A stretch of DNA of 35,182 bases from Bacteroidota bacterium (GTDB lineage Bacteria > Bacteroidota > Bacteroidia > Chitinophagales > Chitinophagaceae), in the NCBI GenBank assembly GCA_013286305.1, contig JABDFW010000029.1, positions 1,237 to 36,418 of the forward strand, in the 5' to 3' direction. Under the pieces are notes generated by a model. It was not told the DNA's origin, searched no databases, and saw nothing but the letters and a program-made list of their open reading frames with translations. How positions within the stretch are numbered: the first letter of the stretch is position 1; every line of letters begins with the position of its first letter. Shown piece by piece: positions 8,299-16,251 of the stretch. The translations under genes were made by a program, and so were the position numbers.

Positions 8299-10668
8299 TT
8301 ATTCCGTTCTTAAACTCTTTACCGGGTTTGCGATAGCTGCTTTTATTGCCTGGAAACTTACCACCAATACAGTAATCACCAACGAACCAATACCCGATGC
8401 AACAAAAATCCACCATGAAATTTCTGTACGGTAATTATAATTCTGCAACCAGCTATGCATAAAATAATAAGACGTTGGGACAGCTATGAGAAAAGAAATG
8501 ATAACCAGCACTACAAAATCTTTGGAAAGTAAATGCCATACGCTAAGCACAGATGCCCCCAATACTTTTCTTATACCAATTTCCTTGATACGCTGTTCGG
8601 CAACAAATGAAGCCAGCCCAAATAACCCTAAACAAGAAATAAAAATGGCAAGAATGGCAAAGATTCTGGCGAGATTACCAATACGCACTTCATCAGAAAA
8701 TTTTTTAGCGTATTCTTCATCTGTGAATTGATACCCGAATGGACTGCCTGGATTATATTTCTTAAATACGGACTCTATTTTATTGAGTGCATCACTTGCG
8801 GGCATGGATGGCCTTATACGTATGGTGATAAAATTAGCCCAACGATAATCCAATACAAAAATTGTAGGGCTCACCGGGCTGTAGGGTGATTCCATCACCA
8901 TGTCTTTTACTATTCCTATAACCTGATGGTCTGTTCCGTTAAATTTTATCATCTCTCCAACGGGATTTTTTAAACTTGTAAGTTTCGCAGCAGATTCGTT
9001 TAAAATAAACGCTCCCGAATCTGCAGGAAAGTTTCTCGAAAAATCACGCCCTTCTGTTATTTTCCAGCCAATGGTTTTTCCAAAGTCATGTGTTACACCA
9101 ATAGCGCCAAAAAGGGGGGCGGAATTAGGGTCTTTACCTCTCCAGTCAAAACCAGTAAGAGCAGCATCTACAGCCGTTTCAGGACTGGATGATTGTGCCA
9201 TATCTTCTACAGAACCTGTTTGTATAAGATCGTTCCTGATGGCATTGTAATGAGAGGCCATGTCAGTTGTATTCATAGATACTGTAATAAGCCCTTCACG
9301 GGTATAGCCAACCGGGCGGCTTTTAGCAAATTGTATTTGCCTGAAAACAATGATGGTGCAAATGATTAATGTAACTGATACAGTAAATTGTACTACAACC
9401 AATATTTTACGGGGAAGCGATGCGAAACGCCCAATTCGAAAATTACCTTTCAAAACCTTGATTGGTTTAAAACCTGAGAGATAAAAAGCAGGGTAACTGC
9501 CAGAAACAAGGCCCGTGAACAATGTGAACCCCAAAGTAAACAACCAGAAAACAGGATTTATCCACGGAACCGACATTTGTTTATGTGCTAACTCATTGAA
9601 GAAAGGAAGCGACAATATTACCATGATGATGGCTAAGAAGAATGCGAAGAAAGTCATTACAAGTGATTCACTCAGAAACTGTCCGACTAGCTGCCTCTGT
9701 AATGAACCAATAGCCTTGCGAATGCCTACTTCTTTTGCCCGCTTCTCACTTCTTGCTGTACCGAGGTTCATAAAATTAATACAGGCAAGCAGCAACACAA
9801 ACACGCCTATTATACCAAATAGCCAAACGAACTGAATCTGGCCACCAGCAACTTTTCCATTCCTGAACTCGCTGTATAAATGCCATTTGTCCATCGGGTG
9901 AAGCAGTATTTCTTCTTTGCCTTCCTTCAGGTGCTTTTGAGGAATGTCTTTAATTTTAGCAGTTACTTTATCAAAACCTTCATTATCGTTCACTTGTACA
10001 AATAGCCGGTAACCATGATTACCCCATTGTGTTTGTGCATCTTTGCTTTGGGTAGTGAGGAATTTATCCCATGTAAGAAAAAATTTAGAAGCATAAAGAG
10101 AGGTGTTATGCGGCAGATCTTCGAAAACACCTTCTACTTTTACAACCATACTTTTATCTAATTGAATTGTCTTATTCATGGGATCAGCATCACCAAAAAG
10201 TGTTTTTGCCAAAGATGAACTAAGCAATATAGAAGAAGGATCCGTTAAGGCATTTCTGCTGCCCTCTATCATTTTAAGGGTAAGCATGGATGGCAATTGA
10301 GGTTGAGCCCACATGCCAGAGCTGGATATTTTTTTATCGCCTGTTGCAAAAATATGGCCATCCTCAATTGCTGAGGCTAAAGCCGCGGCTTTAAAGTCAT
10401 TTGAATAGTTACTACGCAATTCATTTGCAAGAGGAATATCAATACCAGGCCCGGTTCCGGTTTCGCCGTTCCATGTTTGAGTATCCCATACCTGGGCCAA
10501 TGTGGCATGGTTTTGATGATAATGGTCGAAGGAGATTTCATCCCATATCCATAAACCAATTAGCAGCGCAACAGCCATACCCACGGCCAATCCACTTATG
10601 TTAACGAAAGAAGAAGTTTTATTCTTCAGCAAATTTCGCCATGCGGTTTTAAAATAATTTCGAAACAT
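8299..10668 (-). CDS. MacB/FtsX-family ABC transporter permease (789 aa), first of the array
   Basis: The promoter-proximal permease of the array. It starts MFRNYFKTAWRNLLKNK with a helix at about 21-43. First FtsX domain at about 280-405 with SEKRAKEVGIRKAIGS; second domain near the C-terminus with EQRIKEIGIRKVLGAS; end NPVKSLRTE. Two MacB_PCD-like periplasmic domains lie between. It differs clearly from the NPVRSLKTE pair downstream, so the array is not a simple recent amplification. Its upstream region (10669-10989) is the only long one in the array, and a sigma-54-like element lies there at 10733-10749. All five permeases may therefore be read from this point, although each spacer is 87-208 bp long and could hold its own start. 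Substrate and ATPase unknown. Confidence 0.92.
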   Translation of the reverse strand: MFRNYFKTAWRNLLKNKTSSFVNISGLAVGMAVALLIGLWIWDEISFDHYHQNHATLAQVWDTQTWNGETGTGPGIDIPLANELRSNYSNDFKAAALASAIEDGHIFATGDKKISSSGMWAQPQLPSMLTLKMIEGSRNALTDPSSILLSSSLAKTLFGDADPMNKTIQLDKSMVVKVEGVFEDLPHNTSLYASKFFLTWDKFLTTQSKDAQTQWGNHGYRLFVQVNDNEGFDKVTAKIKDIPQKHLKEGKEEILLHPMDKWHLYSEFRNGKVAGGQIQFVWLFGIIGVFVLLLACINFMNLGTARSEKRAKEVGIRKAIGSLQRQLVGQFLSESLVMTFFAFFLAIIMVILSLPFFNELAHKQMSVPWINPVFWLFTLGFTLFTGLVSGSYPAFYLSGFKPIKVLKGNFRIGRFASLPRKILVVVQFTVSVTLIICTIIVFRQIQFAKSRPVGYTREGLITVSMNTTDMASHYNAIRNDLIQTGSVEDMAQSSSPETAVDAALTGFDWRGKDPNSAPLFGAIGVTHDFGKTIGWKITEGRDFSRNFPADSGAFILNESAAKLTSLKNPVGEMIKFNGTDHQVIGIVKDMVMESPYSPVSPTIFVLDYRWANFITIRIRPSMPASDALNKIESVFKKYNPGSPFGYQFTDEEYAKKFSDEVRIGNLARIFAILAIFISCLGLFGLASFVAEQRIKEIGIRKVLGASVLSVWHLLSKDFVVLVIISFLIAVPTSYYFMHSWLQNYNYRTEISWWIFVASGIGSLVITVLVVSFQAIKAAIANPVKSLRTE

Positions 10669-10989
10669 AGAAAACAGTTTGTGTTTTTAATCAAGCGATG
10701 GATTGACGTGCCGGAGTTTCACCCATAAAACTCACTAACAATATGCCAAGCCTCTAACTTTTTAAAAATCAATTTATTACGATTGAATTGACCTGTAAAC
10801 TGTACGTTTTTGATACAAACAGTGTCCGCTTTAAAAAGTTACTTATTCGGGAACAACGCCAGCCACCCGGAATGAAGGCCCGGCTATTTTAAAAAACATA
10901 TTTCCATCTAAAATCGGTTTCTTTGTTTACCATCTGACTGGTTTAATCATTTTATTAAAATACATTCCCCGGAAAAGAAAAATCAAACT
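10669..10989. promoter_or_regulatory. Divergent control region between permease array and serine hydrolase
   Basis: 321 bp without a gene, separating two divergent transcription units, so promoters for both must lie here. Visible elements: a sigma-54-like sequence toward the permeases (10733-10749); an imperfect inverted pair TGTCCG (10823) and CGGGAACA (10848) at a distance typical of an enhancer site; and an inverted ACTGT/ACAGT pair at about 10799-10822. An AAACTG plus T-rich leader stands before the permease ATG. No clear -7 box was found before the hydrolase. Confidence 0.45.
10733..10749 (-). promoter_or_regulatory. Candidate sigma-54-type promoter for the permease array
   Basis: Minus-strand TTGGCATATTGTTAGTG. 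It has TGGCA as a -24 element and a G ten bases after the GG pair as in a -12 element, but the -12 dinucleotide is GT, not GC. The predicted start would be near 10722, giving a leader of about 50 bases. Visual match only; no sigma-54 activator gene is in the window. Confidence 0.3.
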
Positions 10990-12813
10990 ATGAGAAAAAT
11001 TGTATTAGCAATTGCATTTATTGCTTTCTGTATTTGTGTTAACGCCCAGAAAAGAACTGCTCAAACATCAGCAGACAAACGGTTTGACGGCTTAGACACT
11101 GCCTTTGCCCGTGTGCTGAAAGACTGGCATGCGGCAGGCTTTGCCGTTGCCGTGGTTGAAAAAAACAAAGTAGTATATGCAAAAGGGTTTGGCTACCGCG
11201 ATGTTGATAAAAAATTGCCCGTTACGCCTAATACCTTGTTTGCCATTGGCTCCTGCACCAAAGCTTTTACAGCTTCCGTACTTGGCATGTTGCAGGACGA
11301 GGGGAAGATTGATATTGACAACCCTGTGAGGACCTACATACCGGAATTGAAATTCTATAACGATAATATGAACGATAACATAAAGGTGCGGGATCTTATG
11401 TGCCACAGAACAGGCTTGCCCAGATATGATTATTCGTGGTATTATTTTGTTTCGCACTCAAGGGATAGCCTCGTACAGCGTATTAAATATATGGAGCCTA
11501 CGGCAGGGATAAGAGAAAAATGGCAGTACAATAATTTTATGTTTATGCTGCAGGGTGTTATTGCAGAAAAGATAACCGGCAAGCCATGGGAAGAAAATGT
11601 AAGGGAAAGAATATTACAACCGCTGGGCATGGTGCATACTAATTTTTCTGTTGATACCATGGCAGCAAATGCAGATGCATCTGTTGGTTACGATGTTAAA
11701 AAAGACAGCATCATACATAAACGTGACTATTACCACATTGACGCGATGGGCCCCGCAGGCAGCATAAACAGTTGCGTTAATGATATGGCCAACTGGGTGA
11801 TGACGTGGATCAACGTTGGCAAATTCAATGGCAAACAGGTAATTCCTGCTGGCTATGTTCCGCAGGCGATGGGTTCACAAATGGTGATTGACGGCTCGCT
11901 GCCTGTTAAGGAAGTACCTGATGTAAATTTCTCCAATTATGGATTTGCATGGTTCCTCGCATCCTACAGAAGCCACTATCGCGTTGAGCATGGCGGTAAT
12001 ATAGATGGCTTTGCTGCAAGCACCTGTTTATTCCCTTCAGACAGTATTGGCATTGTTGTTTTAAGTAACCAAAATGGCTCGGCTGTACCATCTGTTATAA
12101 GAAACCTTATAGCAGATAAGATGCTTGGCTTAAAATATTTTGACTGGGAAACCTATCTTAAGAAAAGAGCTGACTCGGCACAAGCCGCCGCGAAAAAAAT
12201 AGATTCATCCAAAATATCCAACCGCAAATTAAATACTACGCCATCGCACCCGCTAAAGGACTACGAAGGCATTTACTCTTATGAGGGCGCAGGCAGTATT
12301 GAAATAACTTTAAAGAACGATTCCCTTTTCGCTGTATATCCAAATGGCAAATGGTGGTTAGGCCATTATAATTACGATGTATTTACGCCTTACGATGTAA
12401 ATGAAAATGAGCCTATTGATACCGCAGACAAAGGCACGCCTTTACAATTTAATATGAGCACAGATGGCGATATTGAAAGCTTTTCAGCAGAGCTTGAACC
12501 GGGGGTTAAACCCTTGGTTTTTGCAAAAGCATCAAAACCAAAACAGGTAAGCAAAGACTCGCTGCTAAAATATGTGGGGGAATACGAACTGGGCGGCACC
12601 ATAGGTAAGATATACCTAAAAAATGATAATACCCTGTACATGTCTGTGCCCGGCCAGCCAGAGTATGAGCTTTTTGCAACAGACAAAGACAAGTTTGAAA
12701 TAAAAGGGTTAAAGGGCTTTAAAATTCAATTCAATCTTGATGATAAAGGTGAAGTAACTGAACTGATGGCCATTCAGCCAAATGGCACATTTAAAGCGCA
12801 AAGGAAAAAGTAA
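10990..12813 (+). CDS. Class C beta-lactamase-like serine hydrolase with C-terminal DUF3471-like region
   Basis: 607 residues. A Sec signal peptide (hydrophobic residues 4-17, cleavage after about VNAQ) puts the enzyme in the periplasm or outside. The penicillin-binding fold carries S88-x-x-K91 (SCTK), Y180-x-N182 (YNN) and a third box H334-G-G, with the supporting stretch LPVTPNTLFAIGS before the serine. After about residue 380 a linker leads to a beta-rich DUF3471-like domain (PLKDYEGIYSYEG) and a second related segment (KYVGEYELGG). The family includes D-aminopeptidases, esterases and DD-peptidase-like enzymes, and rarely acts as a real beta-lactamase, so hydrolysis of a D-amino-acid peptide or an ester is a guess. 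Stand-alone gene: a hairpin at 12841-12873 probably ends the transcript. Confidence 0.9.
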   Translation: MRKIVLAIAFIAFCICVNAQKRTAQTSADKRFDGLDTAFARVLKDWHAAGFAVAVVEKNKVVYAKGFGYRDVDKKLPVTPNTLFAIGSCTKAFTASVLGMLQDEGKIDIDNPVRTYIPELKFYNDNMNDNIKVRDLMCHRTGLPRYDYSWYYFVSHSRDSLVQRIKYMEPTAGIREKWQYNNFMFMLQGVIAEKITGKPWEENVRERILQPLGMVHTNFSVDTMAANADASVGYDVKKDSIIHKRDYYHIDAMGPAGSINSCVNDMANWVMTWINVGKFNGKQVIPAGYVPQAMGSQMVIDGSLPVKEVPDVNFSNYGFAWFLASYRSHYRVEHGGNIDGFAASTCLFPSDSIGIVVLSNQNGSAVPSVIRNLIADKMLGLKYFDWETYLKKRADSAQAAAKKIDSSKISNRKLNTTPSHPLKDYEGIYSYEGAGSIEITLKNDSLFAVYPNGKWWLGHYNYDVFTPYDVNENEPIDTADKGTPLQFNMSTDGDIESFSAELEPGVKPLVFAKASKPKQVSKDSLLKYVGEYELGGTIGKIYLKNDNTLYMSVPGQPEYELFATDKDKFEIKGLKGFKIQFNLDDKGEVTELMAIQPNGTFKAQRKK

Positions 12814-12840
12814 ATTGACTGAGTAGTTTTGTAAAACAAT

Positions 12841-12873
12841 ATCACGCCCATTTGATATATAAGTGGGCGTGAT
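12841..12873 (+). terminator. Hairpin downstream of serine hydrolase
   Basis: A perfect 10-bp stem (ATCACGCCCA and its complement) with a 13-base AT-rich loop lies 28 bp after the hydrolase stop. No T-run follows, so it may act as a 3'-end-stabilising or weak terminator hairpin. Confidence 0.5.
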
Positions 12874-12895
12874 CATCTACGCATGGCTGTATTCT

Positions 12896-12925
12896 TTTGC
12901 CGATACCTGTTTTATTTTATCTTTA
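12896..12925 (+). promoter_or_regulatory. Bacteroidota-type promoter for the D-amino-acid-oxidase-like gene
   Basis: TTTG at 12896-12899 and TATCTTTA at 12918-12925 with an 18-bp gap fit the Bacteroidota -33/-7 pattern (TTTG, TAnnTTTG). The start of transcription would fall about 12930, at or next to the ATG, so the mRNA may be leaderless. This supports the ATG at 12930 over the upstream in-frame TTG at 12897. Confidence 0.45.
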
Positions 12926-12929
12926 CCGC

Positions 12930-13868
12930 ATGAGTAAAAAAATTGCTGTTATCGGTGCAGGTATCAGTGGTATGAGTTGTGCATTACTGCTTGCGGAAAA
13001 AGGGCACCAGCTTCATATTATCTCCAAAGGGTTTTCGCCCAATATCACCTCTAACAGGGCTGCAGCTTTTTGGTTTCCTTATCATATACGTAACGATAAA
13101 CGCGGCATTGACTGGTGTATTAAAAGTTTTGAGTATTACAAGGCCCGTTGCAGTGATGAAACAGGCATCAGCATGAAAAAATTGGTTAAGGCAATAAAAA
13201 ATAACACCGGCGATGAAGACACCTGGCTTGATTTTATGCCCGAAAATTCAGTTAAGCTATTAAAGAATGAACAAGCCCCGAAAGGATACGATATCGCTTA
13301 TGAAACCCATGTGCCTTTAATTGAGACACAAATATTCTTACCCTGGATACGTAAACAACTGGAAGAAAAACACGCTACTTTTAAACAGGAAGAAATTACA
13401 GATATCGAGGCTATAAACAAAGAATATGATGTGGTGATAAACTGCTCTGCGCTTGGCAGCAGAAGTTTATGTAATGATACATCACTTATACCTGTACGTG
13501 GCCAGGTAGTGTTGCTGGAACCCGGTTACCCCGATCATATTTTTTTAGATAACCAAACACCAGCATATATAGTTCCTCGTAAGGATGCCACCATTGTTGG
13601 CGGTACTTATGAAGAAAATGTATTTGAAGAAAGAACAGAGGAAGAAAGCCTGAAAGATATATTGGCAAAGGCATGCAGCGTTTTTGAAGGGCTTGAGGGC
13701 AGGAAGGTAATTGGCAATTGGGCGGGATTGAGACCTTTTAGGCCGCAGGTAAGGCTTGAAAAAGAAGAAGGCACCAACATCGTTCACGATTACGGGCATG
13801 GCGGCAGTGGCTATACGCTGGCTTTTGGTTGCGCAGAAGAAGTTGTTAAACTGGTGGAAGAAATATAA
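12930..13868 (+). CDS. D-amino-acid oxidase (DAAO)-type FAD-dependent oxidoreductase
   Basis: 312 residues from the ATG that follows the promoter. The N-terminus is a Rossmann FAD-binding motif, IGAGISG (residues 8-14). The rest matches DAAO/D-aspartate oxidase: SNRAAAFWFPY (41-51), VRGQVVLLEPG (189-199), YIVPRKDATIVGG with Y213, GLRPFRPQVRLE (266-277) and HDYGHGGSGYTLAFG (286-300). R275 aligns with the DAAO arginine that holds the substrate carboxylate (human R283, from family knowledge), and the closing GHGGSG loop binds FAD. DAAO oxidises D-amino acids to 2-oxo acids with ammonia and hydrogen peroxide. No signal peptide, so cytoplasmic. Substrate preference cannot be read from the sequence; a glycine- or thiamine-oxidase-like role is less likely. 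Confidence 0.85.
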   Translation: MSKKIAVIGAGISGMSCALLLAEKGHQLHIISKGFSPNITSNRAAAFWFPYHIRNDKRGIDWCIKSFEYYKARCSDETGISMKKLVKAIKNNTGDEDTWLDFMPENSVKLLKNEQAPKGYDIAYETHVPLIETQIFLPWIRKQLEEKHATFKQEEITDIEAINKEYDVVINCSALGSRSLCNDTSLIPVRGQVVLLEPGYPDHIFLDNQTPAYIVPRKDATIVGGTYEENVFEERTEEESLKDILAKACSVFEGLEGRKVIGNWAGLRPFRPQVRLEKEEGTNIVHDYGHGGSGYTLAFGCAEEVVKLVEEI

Positions 13869-13897
13869 AATGCTTTAAAATTCGTACCTTTATTAAA

Positions 13898-14125
13898 ATG
13901 TTTTATATGGAAATATCTGTATTTGATGAAAAGATTAAACAGCTTTCACCGGAAGAGCAAAAAGAAGTTATGAGACATATTGATGATATACTCTCCTCAA
14001 AGAAAGAAGAGGCTGGATACCAACCATCTTTCAACTGGGCGGGTGGTTTATCCTTTTTAAGATCTAAGTTTACTTCACTTGAATTGCAAAAAAAATCAAA
14101 TGAATGGCTGGCAGGAAATATTTAG
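13898..14125 (+). CDS. VapB-like antitoxin (DUF2281 type)
   Basis: A 75-residue protein from ATG 13898, or 72 from ATG 13907. The first half is a short helical region (LSPEEQKEVMRHIDDILSS). The C-terminal FNWAGGLSFLRSKFTSLELQ followed by KKSNEWL is the pattern of VapB-like proteins that pair with PIN toxins. The gene overlaps the PIN gene by 22 bp. A weak -7 box TACCTTTA (13885-13892) would start transcription near 13899, which slightly favours the ATG at 13907 or a leaderless mRNA from 13898. Expected job: bind and block the PIN toxin and repress its own promoter, although a DNA-binding domain is not obvious. Confidence 0.8.
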   Translation: MFYMEISVFDEKIKQLSPEEQKEVMRHIDDILSSKKEEAGYQPSFNWAGGLSFLRSKFTSLELQKKSNEWLAGNI

Positions 14126-14496
14126 TTGATACAAATATATTTGTAGAAATACTGTTGAAGCAAAACAAAGAAATTGCCTGCACACAATTTATAACAGTTC
14201 ATTTTAGCGAAATCGTAATATCACAATTTACACTTCAATCAATTGCATTAATTTGTAACAGAAATAACTCCCCCGGTTTATTTACAAAATTTCTTGCAGA
14301 TGTTGTTGAGCATATTGAAGTAATTACCCTCGAGAGTGCCAGTTTGAAAGATATTGAAAACATCATTAGCAGTTCCAAACTTGACTATGATGATGCATAT
14401 CAATTAAAAGCCGCACAGTTGGGTAATTTTGAAATTGTTACAATGGACAGAGATTTTTCTACTGTAGCATCATCCCATAAAATCCTCTTTATATAA
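14104..14496 (+). CDS. PIN-domain toxin (VapC-like)
   Basis: 130 residues forming one PIN domain. LVDTNIFVE supplies D9; LDYDDAYQLKAA supplies D96/D97; TMDRDF supplies D115 and D117. The second acidic site, usually a glutamate in 'TxxE', reads ISQFTLQSIALI here, with Q45 at that place. Some PIN subfamilies paired with this antitoxin type seem to lack the glutamate, so an active RNase is still likely but not certain. VapC-type PIN proteins cut tRNA or rRNA; the target is not predictable. The gene overlaps its antitoxin and is followed after one base by the GNAT gene, so all three are probably on one transcript. Confidence 0.85.
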   Translation: MAGRKYLVDTNIFVEILLKQNKEIACTQFITVHFSEIVISQFTLQSIALICNRNNSPGLFTKFLADVVEHIEVITLESASLKDIENIISSSKLDYDDAYQLKAAQLGNFEIVTMDRDFSTVASSHKILFI

Positions 14497-14497
14497 C

Positions 14498-14965
14498 ATG
14501 AGCATCAACATTCGCAGGGCAGAAAAAAAAGATTGCCCCCAGTTATTGGAATTGATAAAGGAACTGGCCTTGTACGAAAAAGCCCCGCAGGAAGTGACCG
14601 TAACATTAGCCCATTTTGAAGAAAGCGGCTTTGGCGACAAACCGGTGTGGTGGGCTTTTGTGGCTGTTTCGGTTAATGAAGCCGGCACAGAAGATGCCAT
14701 TCTTGGTTTTGCCATGTATTATATCCGCTACTCCACCTGGAAAGGACAAAGGATGTACCTTGAAGATATTCTCGTAACCGAAGCTGCGAGGGGAAAAGGC
14801 ATTGGCAAACTATTATTTGACGCATTGATAACAGAAGCCAAAGAAAAAAACTTTTCGGGGATTGTTTGGCAGGTATTGGAATGGAATGAACCGGCCATTA
14901 ACTTCTATAAAAAATACAACGCCAGTTTTGACGGCGAATGGATCAATTGCAGCATAAATGTATAA
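14498..14965 (+). CDS. GNAT N-acetyltransferase, spermidine/thialysine acetyltransferase-like
   Basis: 155 residues, whole-length GNAT fold. The N-terminal INIRRAEKKDCPQLLELIKE matches the spermidine/spermine N1-acetyltransferase group, as do GFAMYYIRYSTWKGQRMYLE, the acetyl-CoA loop EAARGKGIGKLLF (about residues 91-103) and EWNEPAINFYKKYNA. Members transfer acetyl from acetyl-CoA to polyamines, thialysine or other small amines. The start codon follows the PIN toxin stop by one base, so translation is likely coupled; whether the enzyme works with the toxin pair or merely shares the transcript is open. It is not a TacT-type toxin by sequence: those pair with ribbon-helix-helix antitoxins and lack the SSAT signature. 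Confidence 0.88.
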   Translation: MSINIRRAEKKDCPQLLELIKELALYEKAPQEVTVTLAHFEESGFGDKPVWWAFVAVSVNEAGTEDAILGFAMYYIRYSTWKGQRMYLEDILVTEAARGKGIGKLLFDALITEAKEKNFSGIVWQVLEWNEPAINFYKKYNASFDGEWINCSINV

Positions 14966-15004
14966 AGGGCAACAACCCAAACCATTTGGCAACAATCAAC
15001 ATTT

Positions 15005-15412
15005 TTATTTTGCCCGTATCCTGTTGTTCTTTGGGTTATGTTCAAGCTCTGCCAATCCAAGCTCTTCCATCAATGGCGGAATGTAAACGCCAAACCTCCC
15101 CCTCAACCCTTTCTTTAAACCGTACCATCCGCCGACAGGATTAGTTGCTGAACGCCCCCATGCTTCCACAGTACCTTCTTTCGCGGGCTTTTGTTCATCA
15201 GCACCGCCAAGTTCCATCCAGTCGCCGTGTTTCTTCAACATCTTATGCAGATCATCTATACATCTTGCGTCGTATAACAAGGTTGTCGTGCCTACGGTAC
15301 ATACAATAACATCTTTACCGTCTTTTACATCTTTATACATTTGGTAATCTGATGTTCCCGGCGGTGTTTTTAATTTCCAGGTATCTTCTTTTGTCCCTTT
15401 ACTCTTTGCCAT
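15005..15412 (-). CDS. Small conserved protein of unknown function
   Basis: 135 residues from ATG 15412; an in-frame TTG at 15424 would add four residues. The N-terminus is lysine-rich (MAKSKGTKEDTWKLKTPPG), then SDYQMYKDVKDGKDVIVCTV. The C-terminal part has a conserved-looking AWGRSATNPVGGWYGLKKGL followed by RGRFGVYIPPLMEELG. No signal peptide or membrane segment. I do not recognise a named domain; the motif-rich C-terminal half suggests a real family of small cytosolic proteins in Bacteroidota. It is the last gene of a minus-strand run and lies 33 bp after the DUF6526-type gene. It converges with the GNAT gene across 39 bp. Confidence 0.7.
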   Translation of the reverse strand: MAKSKGTKEDTWKLKTPPGTSDYQMYKDVKDGKDVIVCTVGTTTLLYDARCIDDLHKMLKKHGDWMELGGADEQKPAKEGTVEAWGRSATNPVGGWYGLKKGLRGRFGVYIPPLMEELGLAELEHNPKNNRIRAK

Positions 15413-15445
15413 AATTTCAATCAATTAAAATGGAAGCAATCTGCA

Positions 15446-15868
15446 CTACACCCTGTGGTGGTCTGCACGCCATTGTTGTATCGCCTTTTTAATGTCTGTA
15501 ATGCTAAGGCTTTCCTTAATGGCTTTTTCTGTTAAGGCTACATATTCATCATCTGCTGCAAACCGCAAGGCTATTACCTGGCCGCGGGAAAGGCGTTCGT
15601 CCAATAATTTACCTGTAAGGCGGTAGCACCTGAAATTTTCTTCAGCGCGGATAATGCGGTCCTGGTTGCCGGTGGCAAACTGGCGGATATATAAAAAAAA
15701 TAAACCAAGCACCACACCCACTATCACCATAAAGGCGCTCTCTAAAGTTATACCTGTTTGCACCATTACTATAATGCCCAATACCAGGGCCGTTAAAGAA
15801 AGGCCCAGGCTAAGAAAATGAAAACCGGGCACGAATCTCGCATGGGTTTTAAAATTTTGATCTTGCAT
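15446..15868 (-). CDS. DUF6526-type membrane protein
   Basis: 140 residues. After a hydrophilic start (MQDQNFKTHARFVPGFHF) come two membrane helices at about residues 18-40 and 44-63, then a cytoplasmic tail with RLSRGQVIALRFAADDEYVA and ending KKAIQQWRADHHRV. This matches my memory of the DUF6526 family (small Bacteroidota/Acidobacteriota membrane proteins, about 140 residues); the family number should be checked. Function unknown. Its upstream gap of 61 bp contains a TAACTTTA-like -7 sequence, so it may have its own start within the run of small genes. Confidence 0.75.
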   Translation of the reverse strand: MQDQNFKTHARFVPGFHFLSLGLSLTALVLGIIVMVQTGITLESAFMVIVGVVLGLFFLYIRQFATGNQDRIIRAEENFRCYRLTGKLLDERLSRGQVIALRFAADDEYVALTEKAIKESLSITDIKKAIQQWRADHHRV

Positions 15869-15929
15869 AGTTTTGTTTTTTTAAGGTTCTAAAATCAGTC
15901 TTCCCCAATAAAGTTAGATGATATACTAT

Positions 15930-16235
15930 TTACAGGTCAAAAGATTTGCCAACCATCGTTAAATTCATGGATTGTGTTGGCGTTACCAAACCTTCTGCTT
16001 TTAGTTGATCCCTGAATGATTGGAAAGCTTTCAATGTTGGTATAATGTTCGGCTCCTCTGCATTGCGGTGAATCGAAAAATGCACAAAACTGCAACCATC
16101 TTCTTTTATATAAGTTGAATAGAGTATTCCTGTATCGCCCATGCCCCTCAACTCTTCCATCACCTTTTGAATATTAGCTTTGTTGGTTTCTACATATTCC
16201 GGCTTAACGGTATATTCTACTTTTACAGCTTTCAT
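15930..16235 (-). CDS. Small dimeric alpha-beta-barrel (ABM-like) protein
   Basis: 101 residues from ATG 16235. A longer in-frame reading to 16271 would overlap the DinB stop and lacks family-like sequence, so the shorter start is chosen. The sequence (MKAVKVEYTVKPEYVETNKA, then GMGDTGILYSTYIKEDGCSFVHF, SFRDQLK, LTMVGKSFDL) has the beta-alpha-beta layout of the antibiotic-biosynthesis-monooxygenase-like ferredoxin-fold proteins, which dimerise and act as small oxygenases or binding proteins. No catalytic residues can be assigned. The start is 16 bp after the DinB stop, so it is probably co-transcribed with it. Confidence 0.65.
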   Translation of the reverse strand: MKAVKVEYTVKPEYVETNKANIQKVMEELRGMGDTGILYSTYIKEDGCSFVHFSIHRNAEEPNIIPTLKAFQSFRDQLKAEGLVTPTQSMNLTMVGKSFDL

Positions 16236-16251
16236 CTTTTTTAGTTTACTG

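Noticed and set aside
14498..14965. TacT-type GNAT toxin
   Set aside because: Sequence follows the spermidine/thialysine acetyltransferase group, and the upstream pair is already a complete VapBC-like module.
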